From positions 1,922,001 through 1,986,000 of the forward strand of contig NZ_BSVB01000001.1 in the NCBI RefSeq assembly GCF_030161895.1: a stretch of 64,000 nt of DNA. Reading direction: 5' to 3'. Numbering within the stretch: position 1 is the stretch's first letter; every line of letters begins with the position of its first letter. The notes under the pieces were generated by a model. That model was given only the letters and a program-made list of their open reading frames with translations, did no database searches and had not been told where the DNA came from. The stretch comes from Pseudolysinimonas kribbensis (lineage in GTDB: Bacteria > Actinomycetota > Actinomycetes > Actinomycetales > Microbacteriaceae). Positions 38,189-46,968 of this stretch are shown here, one piece after another. Both the position numbers and the translations under genes were made by a program.

Positions 38189-39091
38189 ATGACAACAGAC
38201 ATCGCTCGACCCGGTGCCGTCCGTCGCCGCACCCGTCGGCTCGGTGTTCCGTTCTGGTTCGCCGTGCCGGCGCTCGTGTTCTTCGTCGCGCTCGTCGCCT
38301 ACCCGACCGTGCAGGGCATCGTCTACGCCTTCACGGACTGGAGCGGGCTGGGCAGCGCGATCCACTTCAACGGGATCGACAACTTCGTCGGCCTCTTCTC
38401 CGACCCGCAGACGGCCGGCGCGCTCATCAACACGCTCGTCATGGCGGTGACGATCACCATCGCCCAGAACGTCACCGGCCTCGCCCTCGCCCTCGGCGTG
38501 AACTCGCGGATCAAGACGCGCAACGTGCTGCGCACGCTGCTGTTCGCGCCGGTCGTGATGACGCCGATCATCGTCGGCTATCTCTGGCAGTTCCTCTACG
38601 TGCCCAACGGTCCGGTGGCGTCGATCGCGGCCGCCCTCGGCTGGAGCAACTTCAACGTGCTGGGCGATCCGTCGACCGCGATCTGGGGCGTCGTCTCCGT
38701 GGTCGTGTGGCAGTACTCGGGGTACTCCATGGTCATCTTCCTCGCGGGCATGCAGAACATCCCCGAGGAGATCACCGAGGCGGCGGCGCTCGACGGGGCC
38801 GGTGCGATCAAACGTTTCGCCTACGTGACCTGGCCGCTGCTGCGCACGCCGACGGCGATCAACCTCACCCTCTCGCTCATCACCTCGCTCAAGCTGTTCG
38901 ACCAGGTGGTCGCGACCACGCAGGGCGGCCCCGGGTACGCGACGCAGACGCTGTCGACCCTGCTGTACAACGAGGCGTTCCTGTACAACCGCTACGGCTA
39001 CGGGATCGCCCTCGGCCTCATCGTGTTCGCCCTCATCGCCGTCGTCGCCTTCGCGCAGATGCGGCTGTTCCGTGATCGGAGCCTGCAGTGA
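38189..39091 (+). CDS. Sugar ABC transporter permease (MalF/UgpA type)
   Basis: 300-residue permease with six predicted helices, the first about VPFWFAVPALVFFVALVAY. The EAA loop reads ITEAAALDGAGAIKRFAYVTWP. The stop overlaps the GTG start of the second permease. No ATPase gene follows, unlike the operon at 9.5 kb. Confidence 0.92.
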   Translation: MTTDIARPGAVRRRTRRLGVPFWFAVPALVFFVALVAYPTVQGIVYAFTDWSGLGSAIHFNGIDNFVGLFSDPQTAGALINTLVMAVTITIAQNVTGLALALGVNSRIKTRNVLRTLLFAPVVMTPIIVGYLWQFLYVPNGPVASIAAALGWSNFNVLGDPSTAIWGVVSVVVWQYSGYSMVIFLAGMQNIPEEITEAAALDGAGAIKRFAYVTWPLLRTPTAINLTLSLITSLKLFDQVVATTQGGPGYATQTLSTLLYNEAFLYNRYGYGIALGLIVFALIAVVAFAQMRLFRDRSLQ

Positions 39092-39911
39092 CCCGCTACC
39101 GATGGCGCACGCTGATCGTCGAGATCGTCATGATCGCGGCCGCGCTCGTCTTCGTCTTCCCGCTCTGGATGCTGATCTCGGTCGGCTTCCGCTCATCGCC
39201 CGAGGTCGCGACGAACCCGCTCGGCGCGCCGACGAGCCTGTATCTGGACAACTTCGTGCAGGCGTGGCAGACCGGCGGCCTCGGGCCCGCCTTCGTCAAC
39301 AGCCTCGTCATCACGGTGCTCGCGGTCGCGATCCTCGTCGTCATCGGGTCCGGCGCGAGCTACTACTTCGCTCGTGCGCTCGGCAAGGGCGGCGGCCGCT
39401 GGTACGCGTTCGTCGCGGCCGGCATGATGGTGCCCTTCCAGATCGGGGTGCTGCCGCTGTACCGGTTGTTCACCCAGCTCGGGCTGGGCGGCAATCCGCT
39501 GTCGGTGATCCTGTTCAACGCGGGGGTGCAACTGCCCCTCACGGTCATCCTGTACACGGGCTTCATGCGCCAGATCCCCGCCGAGTACGAGGAGGCGGCG
39601 CGCGTGGACGGCGCGAGCACCTTCCAGATCTTCACCCGCGTCGTCGCCCCGCTGCTGCTGCCGGTCACCGGCACGGTGATCATCCTGGACGGCATCGCGA
39701 TCTGGAACGAGTTCTTCACCCCGCTGCTGTATCTGGGGGCACCAACAACGTCACGCTGCCGGTGCAGATCTATGGGTTCGTCGGGGAGTACGGGGCCGAC
39801 TGGGGCAAGATCTTCGCCGGATTGCTGATGGCCAGCGTGCCGGTGCTGGTGGTGTTCTTCGTGTTCCAGCGGTACATGATCCGGAGTTTCGGCAGCGGCC
39901 TGAAAGGCTGA
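39088..39911 (+). CDS. Sugar ABC transporter permease (MalG/UgpE type), frame broken near the end
   Basis: GTG 39088 start (MTRYRWRTLIVEIVMIAAAL). The EAA loop is YEEAARVDGASTFQIFTRVVAP. One missing G near 39737 (CTGGGGGCACC) shifts the last part; the restored frame reads NNVTLPVQIYGFVGEYGADWG and ends FQRYMIRSFGSGLKG at 39911. Repaired length is about 274 residues. Pairs with the upstream permease. Confidence 0.9.
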
Positions 39912-40007
39912 GGATCGGTCGGTCGTCGTCACGAGTCACGGCCGGGAGTGGGAGAATGGCGTGGTCCGGTGTATGACGGACGCGCTCATCGGAAGGGACA
40001 GGGACAC

Positions 40008-40793
40008 GTGACCGAAGCCCTTTCGTCCCCGGTCGACGACGCCGCCGTCCAGCGAGTGGGCAGCGTGCAGTCCGTCGAGCGCGCGTTCGAGATCCTCGAG
40101 CTGATCGCCGCGGCGGACGGGGAGCTCACGCTGAGCGCGATCGCGGCCTCGAGCGACCTGCCGCTGCCGACCATCCACCGGCTGCTGCGCACGCTCGTCG
40201 GGCTCGGCTACGTGAGCCAGAGCCCGAGTCGCAGCTACCTGCTCGCACCGCGTCTGATCCGGCTCGGCGAGACCGCGCACAAGCAGCTCGGCGCGGTCGC
40301 CCGCCCGGAGCTCGTCCGGCTCGTCGAGGCGCTCGGCGAATCGGCGAACCTCGCCGTGCTCGACTCCGACACGATCGTGTACGTCGCCCAGGCGCCGTCC
40401 CGGCACTCGGTGCGCATGTTCACCGAGGTGGGCCGGCGTGCGCACGCGCATGACACCGGCGTCGGCAAGGCGATCCTGGCCTCCCTGCCCGAGGAGCGGG
40501 TGCGGGAGATCATCGACCGCCGCGGGATGCCGGCGGCCACCGACCGCAGCATCGGCACCATGCGCGAGCTGCTGGACGAACTCGCCGTGATCCGCGAGCG
40601 CGGCTACGCCATCGACGATGGCGAGCAGGAGGTCGGGGTGCGCTGCTTCGCCACGGTGGTGCCGGGGGCTCCCGTGCCCACCGCGATCTCGGTGTCGGGG
40701 CCGGACCGTCGCGTCGACGAGGCATTCGGCGTCCGTGCGGTGCCTCTGCTGATGGCCACGGCCGCGCGACTCGGCGAGGAGTTCCGCGGCTGA
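40008..40793 (+). CDS. IclR-family transcriptional regulator
   Basis: 261 residues. Winged helix-turn-helix region: RVGSVQSVERAFEILELIAA with recognition segment DLPLPTIHRLLRTLVGLGYV. Effector domain: ANLAVLDSDTIVYVAQAPS, AHDTGVGKAILASLPEERV, YAIDDGEQEVGVRCFATVV. GTG 40008 follows GGAAGGGA and is preferred over an upstream in-frame ATG at 39948 that lacks such a site. It probably controls the operon starting at 34242 through the palindrome at 34199. Confidence 0.93.
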   Translation: MTEALSSPVDDAAVQRVGSVQSVERAFEILELIAAADGELTLSAIAASSDLPLPTIHRLLRTLVGLGYVSQSPSRSYLLAPRLIRLGETAHKQLGAVARPELVRLVEALGESANLAVLDSDTIVYVAQAPSRHSVRMFTEVGRRAHAHDTGVGKAILASLPEERVREIIDRRGMPAATDRSIGTMRELLDELAVIRERGYAIDDGEQEVGVRCFATVVPGAPVPTAISVSGPDRRVDEAFGVRAVPLLMATAARLGEEFRG

Positions 40794-40856
40794 GACGCCC
40801 GCCAGTTCGCGGCGAGGCTTCCGCCCCGTGCGCCGGGCCGGTCTTACCCTGTGCGC

Positions 40857-41480
40857 ATGTCGTCGATCCGCAACCCCGTGGGTCCCCAGCCGCCGCAGGT
40901 GTACTGGCGTCGACGGCTGCTGCTGCTGCTCGGGGTCGTCGCCGTCCTCGTCGTGATCGTGCTGATCGTCGTGCGGCCGGGCGGTGGCTCGCCGAGCTCG
41001 GCCGAGACGAAGTCGCCCGGCCCGCACGCCACATCCCCGAACCCCAACCCGACCTTCAGCACCGACGGTCCGGCCGGTTCATGCGATCCGAGCGTCATCA
41101 CGCTGACGCCCGTCACCGATGCCGCGAGTTACGCGTCGACCACCCAGCCCAAGCTCTCGATGTCGATCACCAACTCGGGTGCGAAGGCGTGCACGCTCGA
41201 CGTCGGCACCAAGGCGCAGGTGTACACCATCACGAGCGGTGCCGAGACGATCTGGACCTCGACCGACTGCCAGACCGACGCCGTCTCCGACGTGCGCACC
41301 CTGCAGCCCGGCAAGTCGCTGACCACGACGCCGTTCGCCTGGGATCGCACGCGGTCGTCGAAGAGCACCTGCTCGGCGACGAACAAGACCCCGGTCATCG
41401 CCGGCGGCGCGAGCTACCACCTGCAGGTCAAGGTCGGCAGCGTCACCTCGAGCGCCAGCAAGCAGTTCGTGCTGCAGTAG
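40857..41480 (+). CDS. Membrane-anchored conserved hypothetical protein
   Basis: 207 residues: short cytoplasmic N-terminus, one transmembrane helix (about residues 20-40, LLLLLGVVAVLVVIVLIVV), a Ser/Pro linker, then an extracytoplasmic domain with four Cys residues (SCDPSVITL, ACTLDVG, STDCQTD, STCSATN), probably two disulfides in a beta-sandwich. The pattern resembles actinobacterial DUF4232-like proteins, but I am not sure of the family. Convergent with radA, with 16 bases between stops. Function unknown. Confidence 0.8.
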   Translation: MSSIRNPVGPQPPQVYWRRRLLLLLGVVAVLVVIVLIVVRPGGGSPSSAETKSPGPHATSPNPNPTFSTDGPAGSCDPSVITLTPVTDAASYASTTQPKLSMSITNSGAKACTLDVGTKAQVYTITSGAETIWTSTDCQTDAVSDVRTLQPGKSLTTTPFAWDRTRSSKSTCSATNKTPVIAGGASYHLQVKVGSVTSSASKQFVLQ

Positions 41481-41496
41481 CCGCCCTGCCCGGCGC

Positions 41497-42860
41497 TCAG
41501 AACGCGGGCACGTCGACGCGGTCGCCGGGCACGGTCTGCGCGAACGCGACGCGGATCGCCTCCCGCAGCACGCCCGCCTCGCCGTCGAGCACACCGGAGA
41601 ACCCGAGCCGCCGGGCCTCCGCGGCACGCTGGGTCGCCGAGCTCACCGGCCGGATCTCGCCCGCGAGGCTGATCTCGCCGATCGCGGCGAGGGTGGCCGG
41701 CAGCGCCTGATCCTTGACGGCGCTCGCGATGGCCAGCGCGATCGCGAGGTCGGCTCCAGGCTCCTGCAGCCGGATGCCGCCCACGGTCGACACGTAGACG
41801 TCCGAGCTCGACAGCTTCAGCCCGCACCGCCGCTCGAGCACCGCGAGCAGCATCGCCACGCGCGAGGCGTCGACGCCGTTCACGACGCGTCGCGGCTGCG
41901 GCGCCTGCGTGGCGACGATGAGCGCCTGCACCTCGACCGGCAGGGCGCGGCGCCCCTCCATCGCGATGGCGACGCACGTGCCGCTGACGGGAGCGGACGA
42001 GCGGGAGAGGAACAGGCCGCTCGGGTCGGGCACCTCGGCGATGCCGTCGCCCGTCATCTCGAAGCAGCCGACCTCGTCGGTCGGGCCGAAGCGGTTCTTC
42101 TGCGCGCGGATGAAGCGCAGCGCGGTCTGCCGGTCGCCCTCGAAGTGGCACACGACATCCACGAGGTGCTCGAGCAGCCGCGGGCCGGCGATCGTGCCGT
42201 CCTTCGTGACGTGGCCGACGAGCAGCACCGGCAGCCCGCGCTCCTTGGCGACGCGGGTCAGCGTGCCGGCCACCTCGCGCACCTGGGACGGCTGCCCGGG
42301 GGCCCCGTCGGACAGCGCCGACGAGACCGTCTGCACCGAGTCGACGATCAGCAGCTCGGGCTGCACGACGTCGACCTGGCCGAGGATGGTGGCGAGGTCG
42401 GTCTCGGCCGCGAGATAGAGCTCGTCGGCGCCGTTCTCGCTGCGAAGCGCCCCGTGCGCTCGGCGCGCAGCCGCACCTGGCTCGCGGACTCCTCGGCGCT
42501 CACGTAGAGCACCCGGATGCCGCGGCGGGCCGCCCGCGCCGCGACCTCGAGCAGCAGGGTCGACTTGCCGACGCCCGGCTCGCCGCTCAGCAGGATCGCG
42601 GCGCCCGGCACGACGCCGCCGCCGAGCACGCGGTCGAACTCGGCGATCCCGCTCGGCACGTGGGCGCTCGCCTCGGCGCCCCACTGCGCGATCGGGCGGG
42701 CGGCGCGGGCCTGCGAGACCGGGGCCGGCGCCATCGCGACGCGCGGGGCATCCCGCTCGATCACGGTGCCCCAGGCCTGGCACTCCGGGCAGCGGCCGTA
42801 CCATTTGGCGCCCGTCCAGCCGCAGTCGCTGCACGCGTACGCGGCGGTCGGTCGAGCCAT
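41497..42860 (-). CDS. radA: DNA repair protein RadA (Sms), frame broken
   Basis: Branch-migration helicase that helps RecA-dependent recombination. The zinc finger CSDCGWTGAKWYGRCPEC, Walker A GEPGVGKST, Walker B LLIVDSVQTV, the family-specific RAQKNRFGPTDE, and the C-terminal Lon-like domain (GGIRLQEPGADLAIALAI) are all present. One missing G near 42452 (ACGGGGCG on the coding strand) separates RAERTG from ALRSENGADELYLAAETD. Repaired length is about 454 residues, normal for RadA. Confidence 0.95.
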
Positions 42861-42896
42861 GCGGTCAGCCTAGGTCGCCCCTCCGACGGCAGAGGA

Positions 42897-42939
42897 CGGG
42901 CCCGCCGCATCGGAGGAGGATGTCCGCGCGGCGGGCCCG
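42897..42939 (-). terminator. Terminator-like hairpin after the MacAB-like operon
   Basis: 12-bp stem (42897-42908 with 42928-42939), all G/C, with a 19-nt loop, directly downstream of the DUF5666 gene on the minus strand and upstream of radA. No T tract. Confidence 0.55.
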
Positions 42940-42950
42940 GGTGAGGGGGT

Positions 42951-43583
42951 TCAGTTGCCGGAGCCCGACCCGCTGCCGCCGCCGGTGCCGCCGCCGAAGC
43001 CGCCGCGGAATCCGCCGAATCCGGTCTGGCCCTCGGCGATCGCGGTCGCCGACACATCGCCCGACGCATCCTTCTGCCCGATGACGGTGACGCTGTCGCC
43101 GGACTTCAGCTTCGAGACGCTCGAGGTGCTCGTCCGGGTGACCTTCGTCGCAGCGCTCGTGCCGACCTTGACGGTCGAGCCGTCCTGCAGCTTGAGCGTG
43201 ATGGTGCTGCCCTCGACCGCGGTGATGGTGCCGGCCGTGAAGGCTCCGCCCGCGCCGGGCCGGCCGGCCGGGGCGCCCTGGCCTCCGCCCGCGCCGCCCT
43301 GTCCTCCCCCGAAGCCCTCGCCGCCGCGGACCCCTCCCGCGCCCTGGCCGAAGCCGGCTCGCTGCGGGGCGGCGTGGGTGGTGCTCTGGCCGATGAACAC
43401 TCCGCCGACACCGCCGACGACGAGTGCCGCGACGACCGCGAGCGCGGGTGTCAGATACCTCGTCAGCTTCTTCTTCGGGGCGCTCGGGGCGCTCGGCGCG
43501 GCCGGGGCGTCCGGGTCGGGCGCGGGGAGCGCCGCGGGGTCGTGCTCGTCGCCCGGCGTCGCGGGTGTCGTGTCGTCGTTCAT
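42951..43583 (-). CDS. Membrane-anchored glycine-rich protein with DUF5666-like domain
   Basis: 210 residues: Pro/Ala/Asp-rich cytoplasmic N-terminus, one helix (about residues 42-65, LTPALAVVAALVVGGVGGVFI), a Gly-rich stretch (GGEGFGGGQGGAGGGQG), then a compact beta domain (TAGTITAVEGSTITLKLQDG ... SVTVIGQKDASG) of the DUF5666 kind, and a second Gly/Phe-rich tail. ATG 43583 follows GAAGGGA. Last gene of the macA-ABC-permease operon. The same FGGGTGG tract ends the MacA-like protein, hinting at contact between the two outside the membrane. Confidence 0.78.
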   Translation of the reverse strand: MNDDTTPATPGDEHDPAALPAPDPDAPAAPSAPSAPKKKLTRYLTPALAVVAALVVGGVGGVFIGQSTTHAAPQRAGFGQGAGGVRGGEGFGGGQGGAGGGQGAPAGRPGAGGAFTAGTITAVEGSTITLKLQDGSTVKVGTSAATKVTRTSTSSVSKLKSGDSVTVIGQKDASGDVSATAIAEGQTGFGGFRGGFGGGTGGGSGSGSGN

Positions 43584-43612
43584 GGTGAATCCCTTCGTGA
43601 TGGGTGTCCGGG

Positions 43613-44844
43613 TCAGGTGGCGCGCAGGGCCTGGATGGGGCGCATCGCCGCGGCGCGGGCCGCCGGGTAGACGCCGAAGAACACGCCGATCGCGACCGAG
43701 ACGCCGAGCGCGAGCGGGATCGAGAACCCGAGCACCTCGGGTTGGGTGCCGTTGATCGGGTACTGCGCGCCGACGAGCGCGATGATCACGCCGAGCACGC
43801 CGCCGAGGAGCGTGAGCGTCGCCGCCTCGACGAGGAACTGGCCGAGGATGGCCCCGCGGGTCGCGCCGAGCGCCTTCCGGATGCCGATCTCCCGGGTGCG
43901 CTCGGTGACGGTCACCAGCATGACGTTGGTCACGCCGATGCCGCCCACCAGCAGCGAGATCGCCGCGACGGCCCCGAGCAGCACGGTGAAGCTCTGCGCG
44001 CTCGCCGCGGCCGTCTGCAGCAGCTGCGTCTGGTCGGTGATCGTGTACGGCGCCGGCGTCGCCCCGGATGCCGTGTCGGGGTCGTACCCCAGCAGCTGAT
44101 CCAGCATGACCTCGGTCTCGCCCTGCGCCGCGGCGACGTCGTCCGCCGACGTCGCCTCCACCGTCATCGTGCTGATCGGGCCGAAGCCGGTGAAGCTGCG
44201 CTGCACGCGACTGATGGGAGCGATCACGACCGAGTTGGCATCCTGCGCGCCGGTCGAGGACACCGTCTGCAGCACCCCGACCACGGTGAACGGCGTGCCG
44301 CCGACATCGATCGACTGGCCGAGTGCGCTGCCGGTGGGGAACAGTTCCGACGCGAGGGTCGCGCCGATGACCGCGGTCTTCGCCGCGCCGGTCACGTCGG
44401 CGTCGGTGAAGGGGCGCCCGAGCCGATGCGGTTCGTGGTGACCGTGAAGTACTGCGGGGTCGTGCCGATGAGCGAGGTCGAGTCCTCCGACGCGGAGGAG
44501 GCGACCGTGAGCGAGGTGTCCACCTGCGGCACGACCGCGTCGACGTGCCCGAGCCGGGAGGCGGCGAGGCGGTCGGCGACCTGCAGCGTGAGCTTCTTCG
44601 TCGAGTCGGACGACGCGCCCGATTGCCCGCCGAACCCGAACCCGCTGCCCGCGCGCACCGTGAGCGTGTTCGTGCCGAGTTGCGTGATGAGGTCGCGGAT
44701 CTGGGTCGAGCTGCCGTTGCCGACCGCGAGCAGCAGGATCACCGCAGCGACGCCGATCATGACCCCGAGCAGCGTGAGCGCCGAGCGCAGCTTGTTCGCG
44801 GTGATGCCGCGGAACGCGCTGCGCAGCAGCTCGCCGGGCGTCAT
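43613..44844 (-). CDS. MacB-like ABC transporter permease (FtsX fold), frame broken
   Basis: About 410 residues after repair. N-terminal helix [21 protein letters not shown], MacB-type extracytoplasmic domain, and three C-terminal helices with the FtsX signature [25 protein letters not shown]. One missing G near 44415 splits NRIGSG from [18 protein letters not shown]. Start overlaps the ATPase stop (ATGA). With the adaptor and ATPase it forms a tripartite-like exporter of Gram-positive type, probably for a peptide or amphiphile. Confidence 0.9.
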
Positions 44845-45581
44845 CGTGCACTCCCGGCCGGTTCGGCCGCGACCGCGCCCCTGCCGCGGACGTCGCTCAC
44901 GAGCATCCCGTCGCGGATGTGCACCACCCGCCCGGCCCGGGCGCCGACGGCGTCCTCGTGGGTGATCACGACGATGGTGCGGCCCTCGCCCGAGAGCCGA
45001 TCGAGGATCTCGAGCACGTCCTCGGTCGAGGCCGAGTCGAGGTTGCCCGTGGGCTCGTCGGCGAGCAGGATCGCGGGGTCGGTCACGAGCGCCCGCGCGA
45101 TGGCGACGCGCTGCTGCTGGCCTCCGGAGAGCGCGTTCGGCAGGTGACCGGCGCGGTCGGCGAGCCCGACCAGGTCGAGGGCGGCCTCGGCGCGCTGCCG
45201 GCGCTCGGCGCGGCGCACCCGGCCGTAGACCATCGGGAGCTCCACGTTGGCCAGCGCCGACATCCGGGGGATCAGGTTGAACGACTGGAACACGAACCCG
45301 ATCCGGCGTCCCCGCACGCGGGCCAGCGCGCGCTCGTCGAGCGACGCCACGTCATGCCCCTCGAGCACGCAGGTGCCGGAGCTCGCCATGTCGAGGCAGC
45401 CGAGCAGGTTCATGAGCGTCGACTTGCCGGAGCCCGACGGCCCCATGATCGCGAGGTACTCGCCCCGGTCGACCGTGAGGTCGATGCCGCGCAGCGCGTG
45501 CACGGCGGTGTCGCCGCTGCCGTAGGTCTGCCGGATGCCGTGCAGCTCGAGCACCGGATGCCGCGGTGGGAGGAGCGTCAT
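44841..45581 (-). CDS. MacB/LolD-type ABC transporter ATPase
   Basis: 246 residues with Walker [11 protein letters not shown]-loop [15 protein letters not shown], signature [15 protein letters not shown], Walker [13 protein letters not shown] and H-loop VITHED, all canonical. Starts in an ATGA overlap with the adaptor gene stop and ends in an ATGA overlap with the permease. Supplies energy for the mechanotransmission-type exporter. Confidence 0.95.
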   Translation of the reverse strand: MTLLPPRHPVLELHGIRQTYGSGDTAVHALRGIDLTVDRGEYLAIMGPSGSGKSTLMNLLGCLDMASSGTCVLEGHDVASLDERALARVRGRRIGFVFQSFNLIPRMSALANVELPMVYGRVRRAERRQRAEAALDLVGLADRAGHLPNALSGGQQQRVAIARALVTDPAILLADEPTGNLDSASTEDVLEILDRLSGEGRTIVVITHEDAVGARAGRVVHIRDGMLVSDVRGRGAVAAEPAGSAR

Positions 45582-46873
45582 CCGTTCGCCCCTCCGCGGA
45601 AGGAGCCGCCCGTGCCGCCGAAGGCGCCGCCGTTGCCGCCGAAGCCCCCGGTGCCACCGCCGAATCCGCCGCGTGTGCCGGTCCTTCCGGTGATGCCCGT
45701 CGTGCCGCCGGTGCCCGTCGTGCTCGGCGTGAGCGTGCCGATCACGACGGTCTGGCCGGCCGTGAGGCCGTGGGTGATCTCCGTGCCCTGATCGCCCACG
45801 ACCCCCGTGATCACGTCGACCGTCGAGGTGGTGCCGGTCTTCTGATCGACGACTTCGACCGTCGAGGTGCCGTTCGCCGTCGTGATCGCGGCCGCCGGCA
45901 CGAAGAGGGCGTCGTCCTTGCTCGACGCGATCGTGATCGCGACCTCGGCCGTCTGCCCGAGGCGCACCTTGGCCGGCAGCTTGTCGAGCGTGATCGTCGT
46001 CGCATACGTGACGACCGAGTTGGATGCCGTGGCCGTCGGCGAGATCGCCGTCACCTTCGCGGTCGCGGTGATGCCGGTGAGCGCGGGGAAGGTGATCGAG
46101 GCGGCCTGGCCGACCGCGACGTCGGCGATGTCGGCCTCCGCGATGTTCGCCGTCACGACGTAGGCCGAGGTGTCGGCGATCGTGACGAACCCGGATCCCG
46201 AGCTGCTCGACGAGTTCGAGCCCGAGCCGCCGCCGGACGCCCCGGATCCGCCGCTCGTGCCGCTGCCCGACGAGGCGCTCGACCCGCCCGATGACCCACC
46301 GACCTCGCCGTTCACCGCGATCACGAGCCCGCCGATGGGCGCCGTCAGGGTCGCCAGGGCGACCTGCGCCTTCGCCTGCTGATAGGCGTCGGAGGCCTTG
46401 GTCACGGCGCCCTTGGCCGCGTTGATGCTCGCCGTGGCATTGCCGCCGCCCTGCCCGGAGCCGGAGGTCGCCTGCTGCTCGGCCGCCGTCAGGTTCTGCT
46501 CGGCATGCACGTACTGCGTCCAGCCCTCGCTCTGCGCCGTCTCGAGGTCGCTCGCGTCGATCGTGGCGAGCGTCTGCCCGGCGGTCACCACCTGGCCGAC
46601 GCTCACGTCGACGGCCGACACCGTGCCCGAGACCTGGAACGAGGCCGCGACCTCACGCGTGGGCGCGATCGACCCGCTCGCCGTGACGGTCTGGCTGACC
46701 GACCCCCGCTGCACCGTCGCCGTGAGCCGGGTCGCGGAGGCGCCGGCGGCCGATGCCGACCAGGGATGCCAGAGCCAGAGCCCGCCGCCGGCGAGCGCCA
46801 GCACGATGACGCCGACCAGGATGCCGTTGACCAGAGCGCGACGCGTGGGCTTCACGCTGAGGACGATGGCCAC
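45578..46873 (-). CDS. MacA/HlyD-like periplasmic adaptor protein
   Basis: 431 residues: one N-terminal helix (about residues 16-36), then a lipoyl/barrel-sandwich half (ASFQVSGTVSAVDVSVGQVV), a short helical hairpin (AEQNLTAAEQQATSG ... AKAQVALATL), the second lipoyl half (TAPIGGLVIAVNGEVGG), a long Ser/Gly insertion, a beta-barrel domain, and a Gly/Phe-rich tail (GGFGGGTGGFGGNGG). First gene of the export operon. Ser/Gly runs are unusually long for the family and may act as flexible spacers across the wall. Confidence 0.9.
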   Translation of the reverse strand: MAIVLSVKPTRRALVNGILVGVIVLALAGGGLWLWHPWSASAAGASATRLTATVQRGSVSQTVTASGSIAPTREVAASFQVSGTVSAVDVSVGQVVTAGQTLATIDASDLETAQSEGWTQYVHAEQNLTAAEQQATSGSGQGGGNATASINAAKGAVTKASDAYQQAKAQVALATLTAPIGGLVIAVNGEVGGSSGGSSASSGSGTSGGSGASGGGSGSNSSSSSGSGFVTIADTSAYVVTANIAEADIADVAVGQAASITFPALTGITATAKVTAISPTATASNSVVTYATTITLDKLPAKVRLGQTAEVAITIASSKDDALFVPAAAITTANGTSTVEVVDQKTGTTSTVDVITGVVGDQGTEITHGLTAGQTVVIGTLTPSTTGTGGTTGITGRTGTRGGFGGGTGGFGGNGGAFGGTGGSFRGGANG

Positions 46874-46912
46874 GCTTCATATGCGCACCATTGAGCGGAC
46901 CTATGAACGAAC

Positions 46913-46949
46913 CGAGAGCCCGGTCACGCGCGGTGACCGGGCTCTCGGA
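46913..46949 (-). terminator. Hairpin terminator after the tandem phosphatase gene
   Basis: Perfect 16-bp stem CCGAGAGCCCGGTCAC (46913-46928) and its complement (46934-46949) with a 5-nt loop, about 20 bases past the phosphatase stop on the minus strand, and upstream of the MacA-like gene. Confidence 0.75.
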
Positions 46950-46968
46950 TCGGCAGGGCGCCGGTGCC

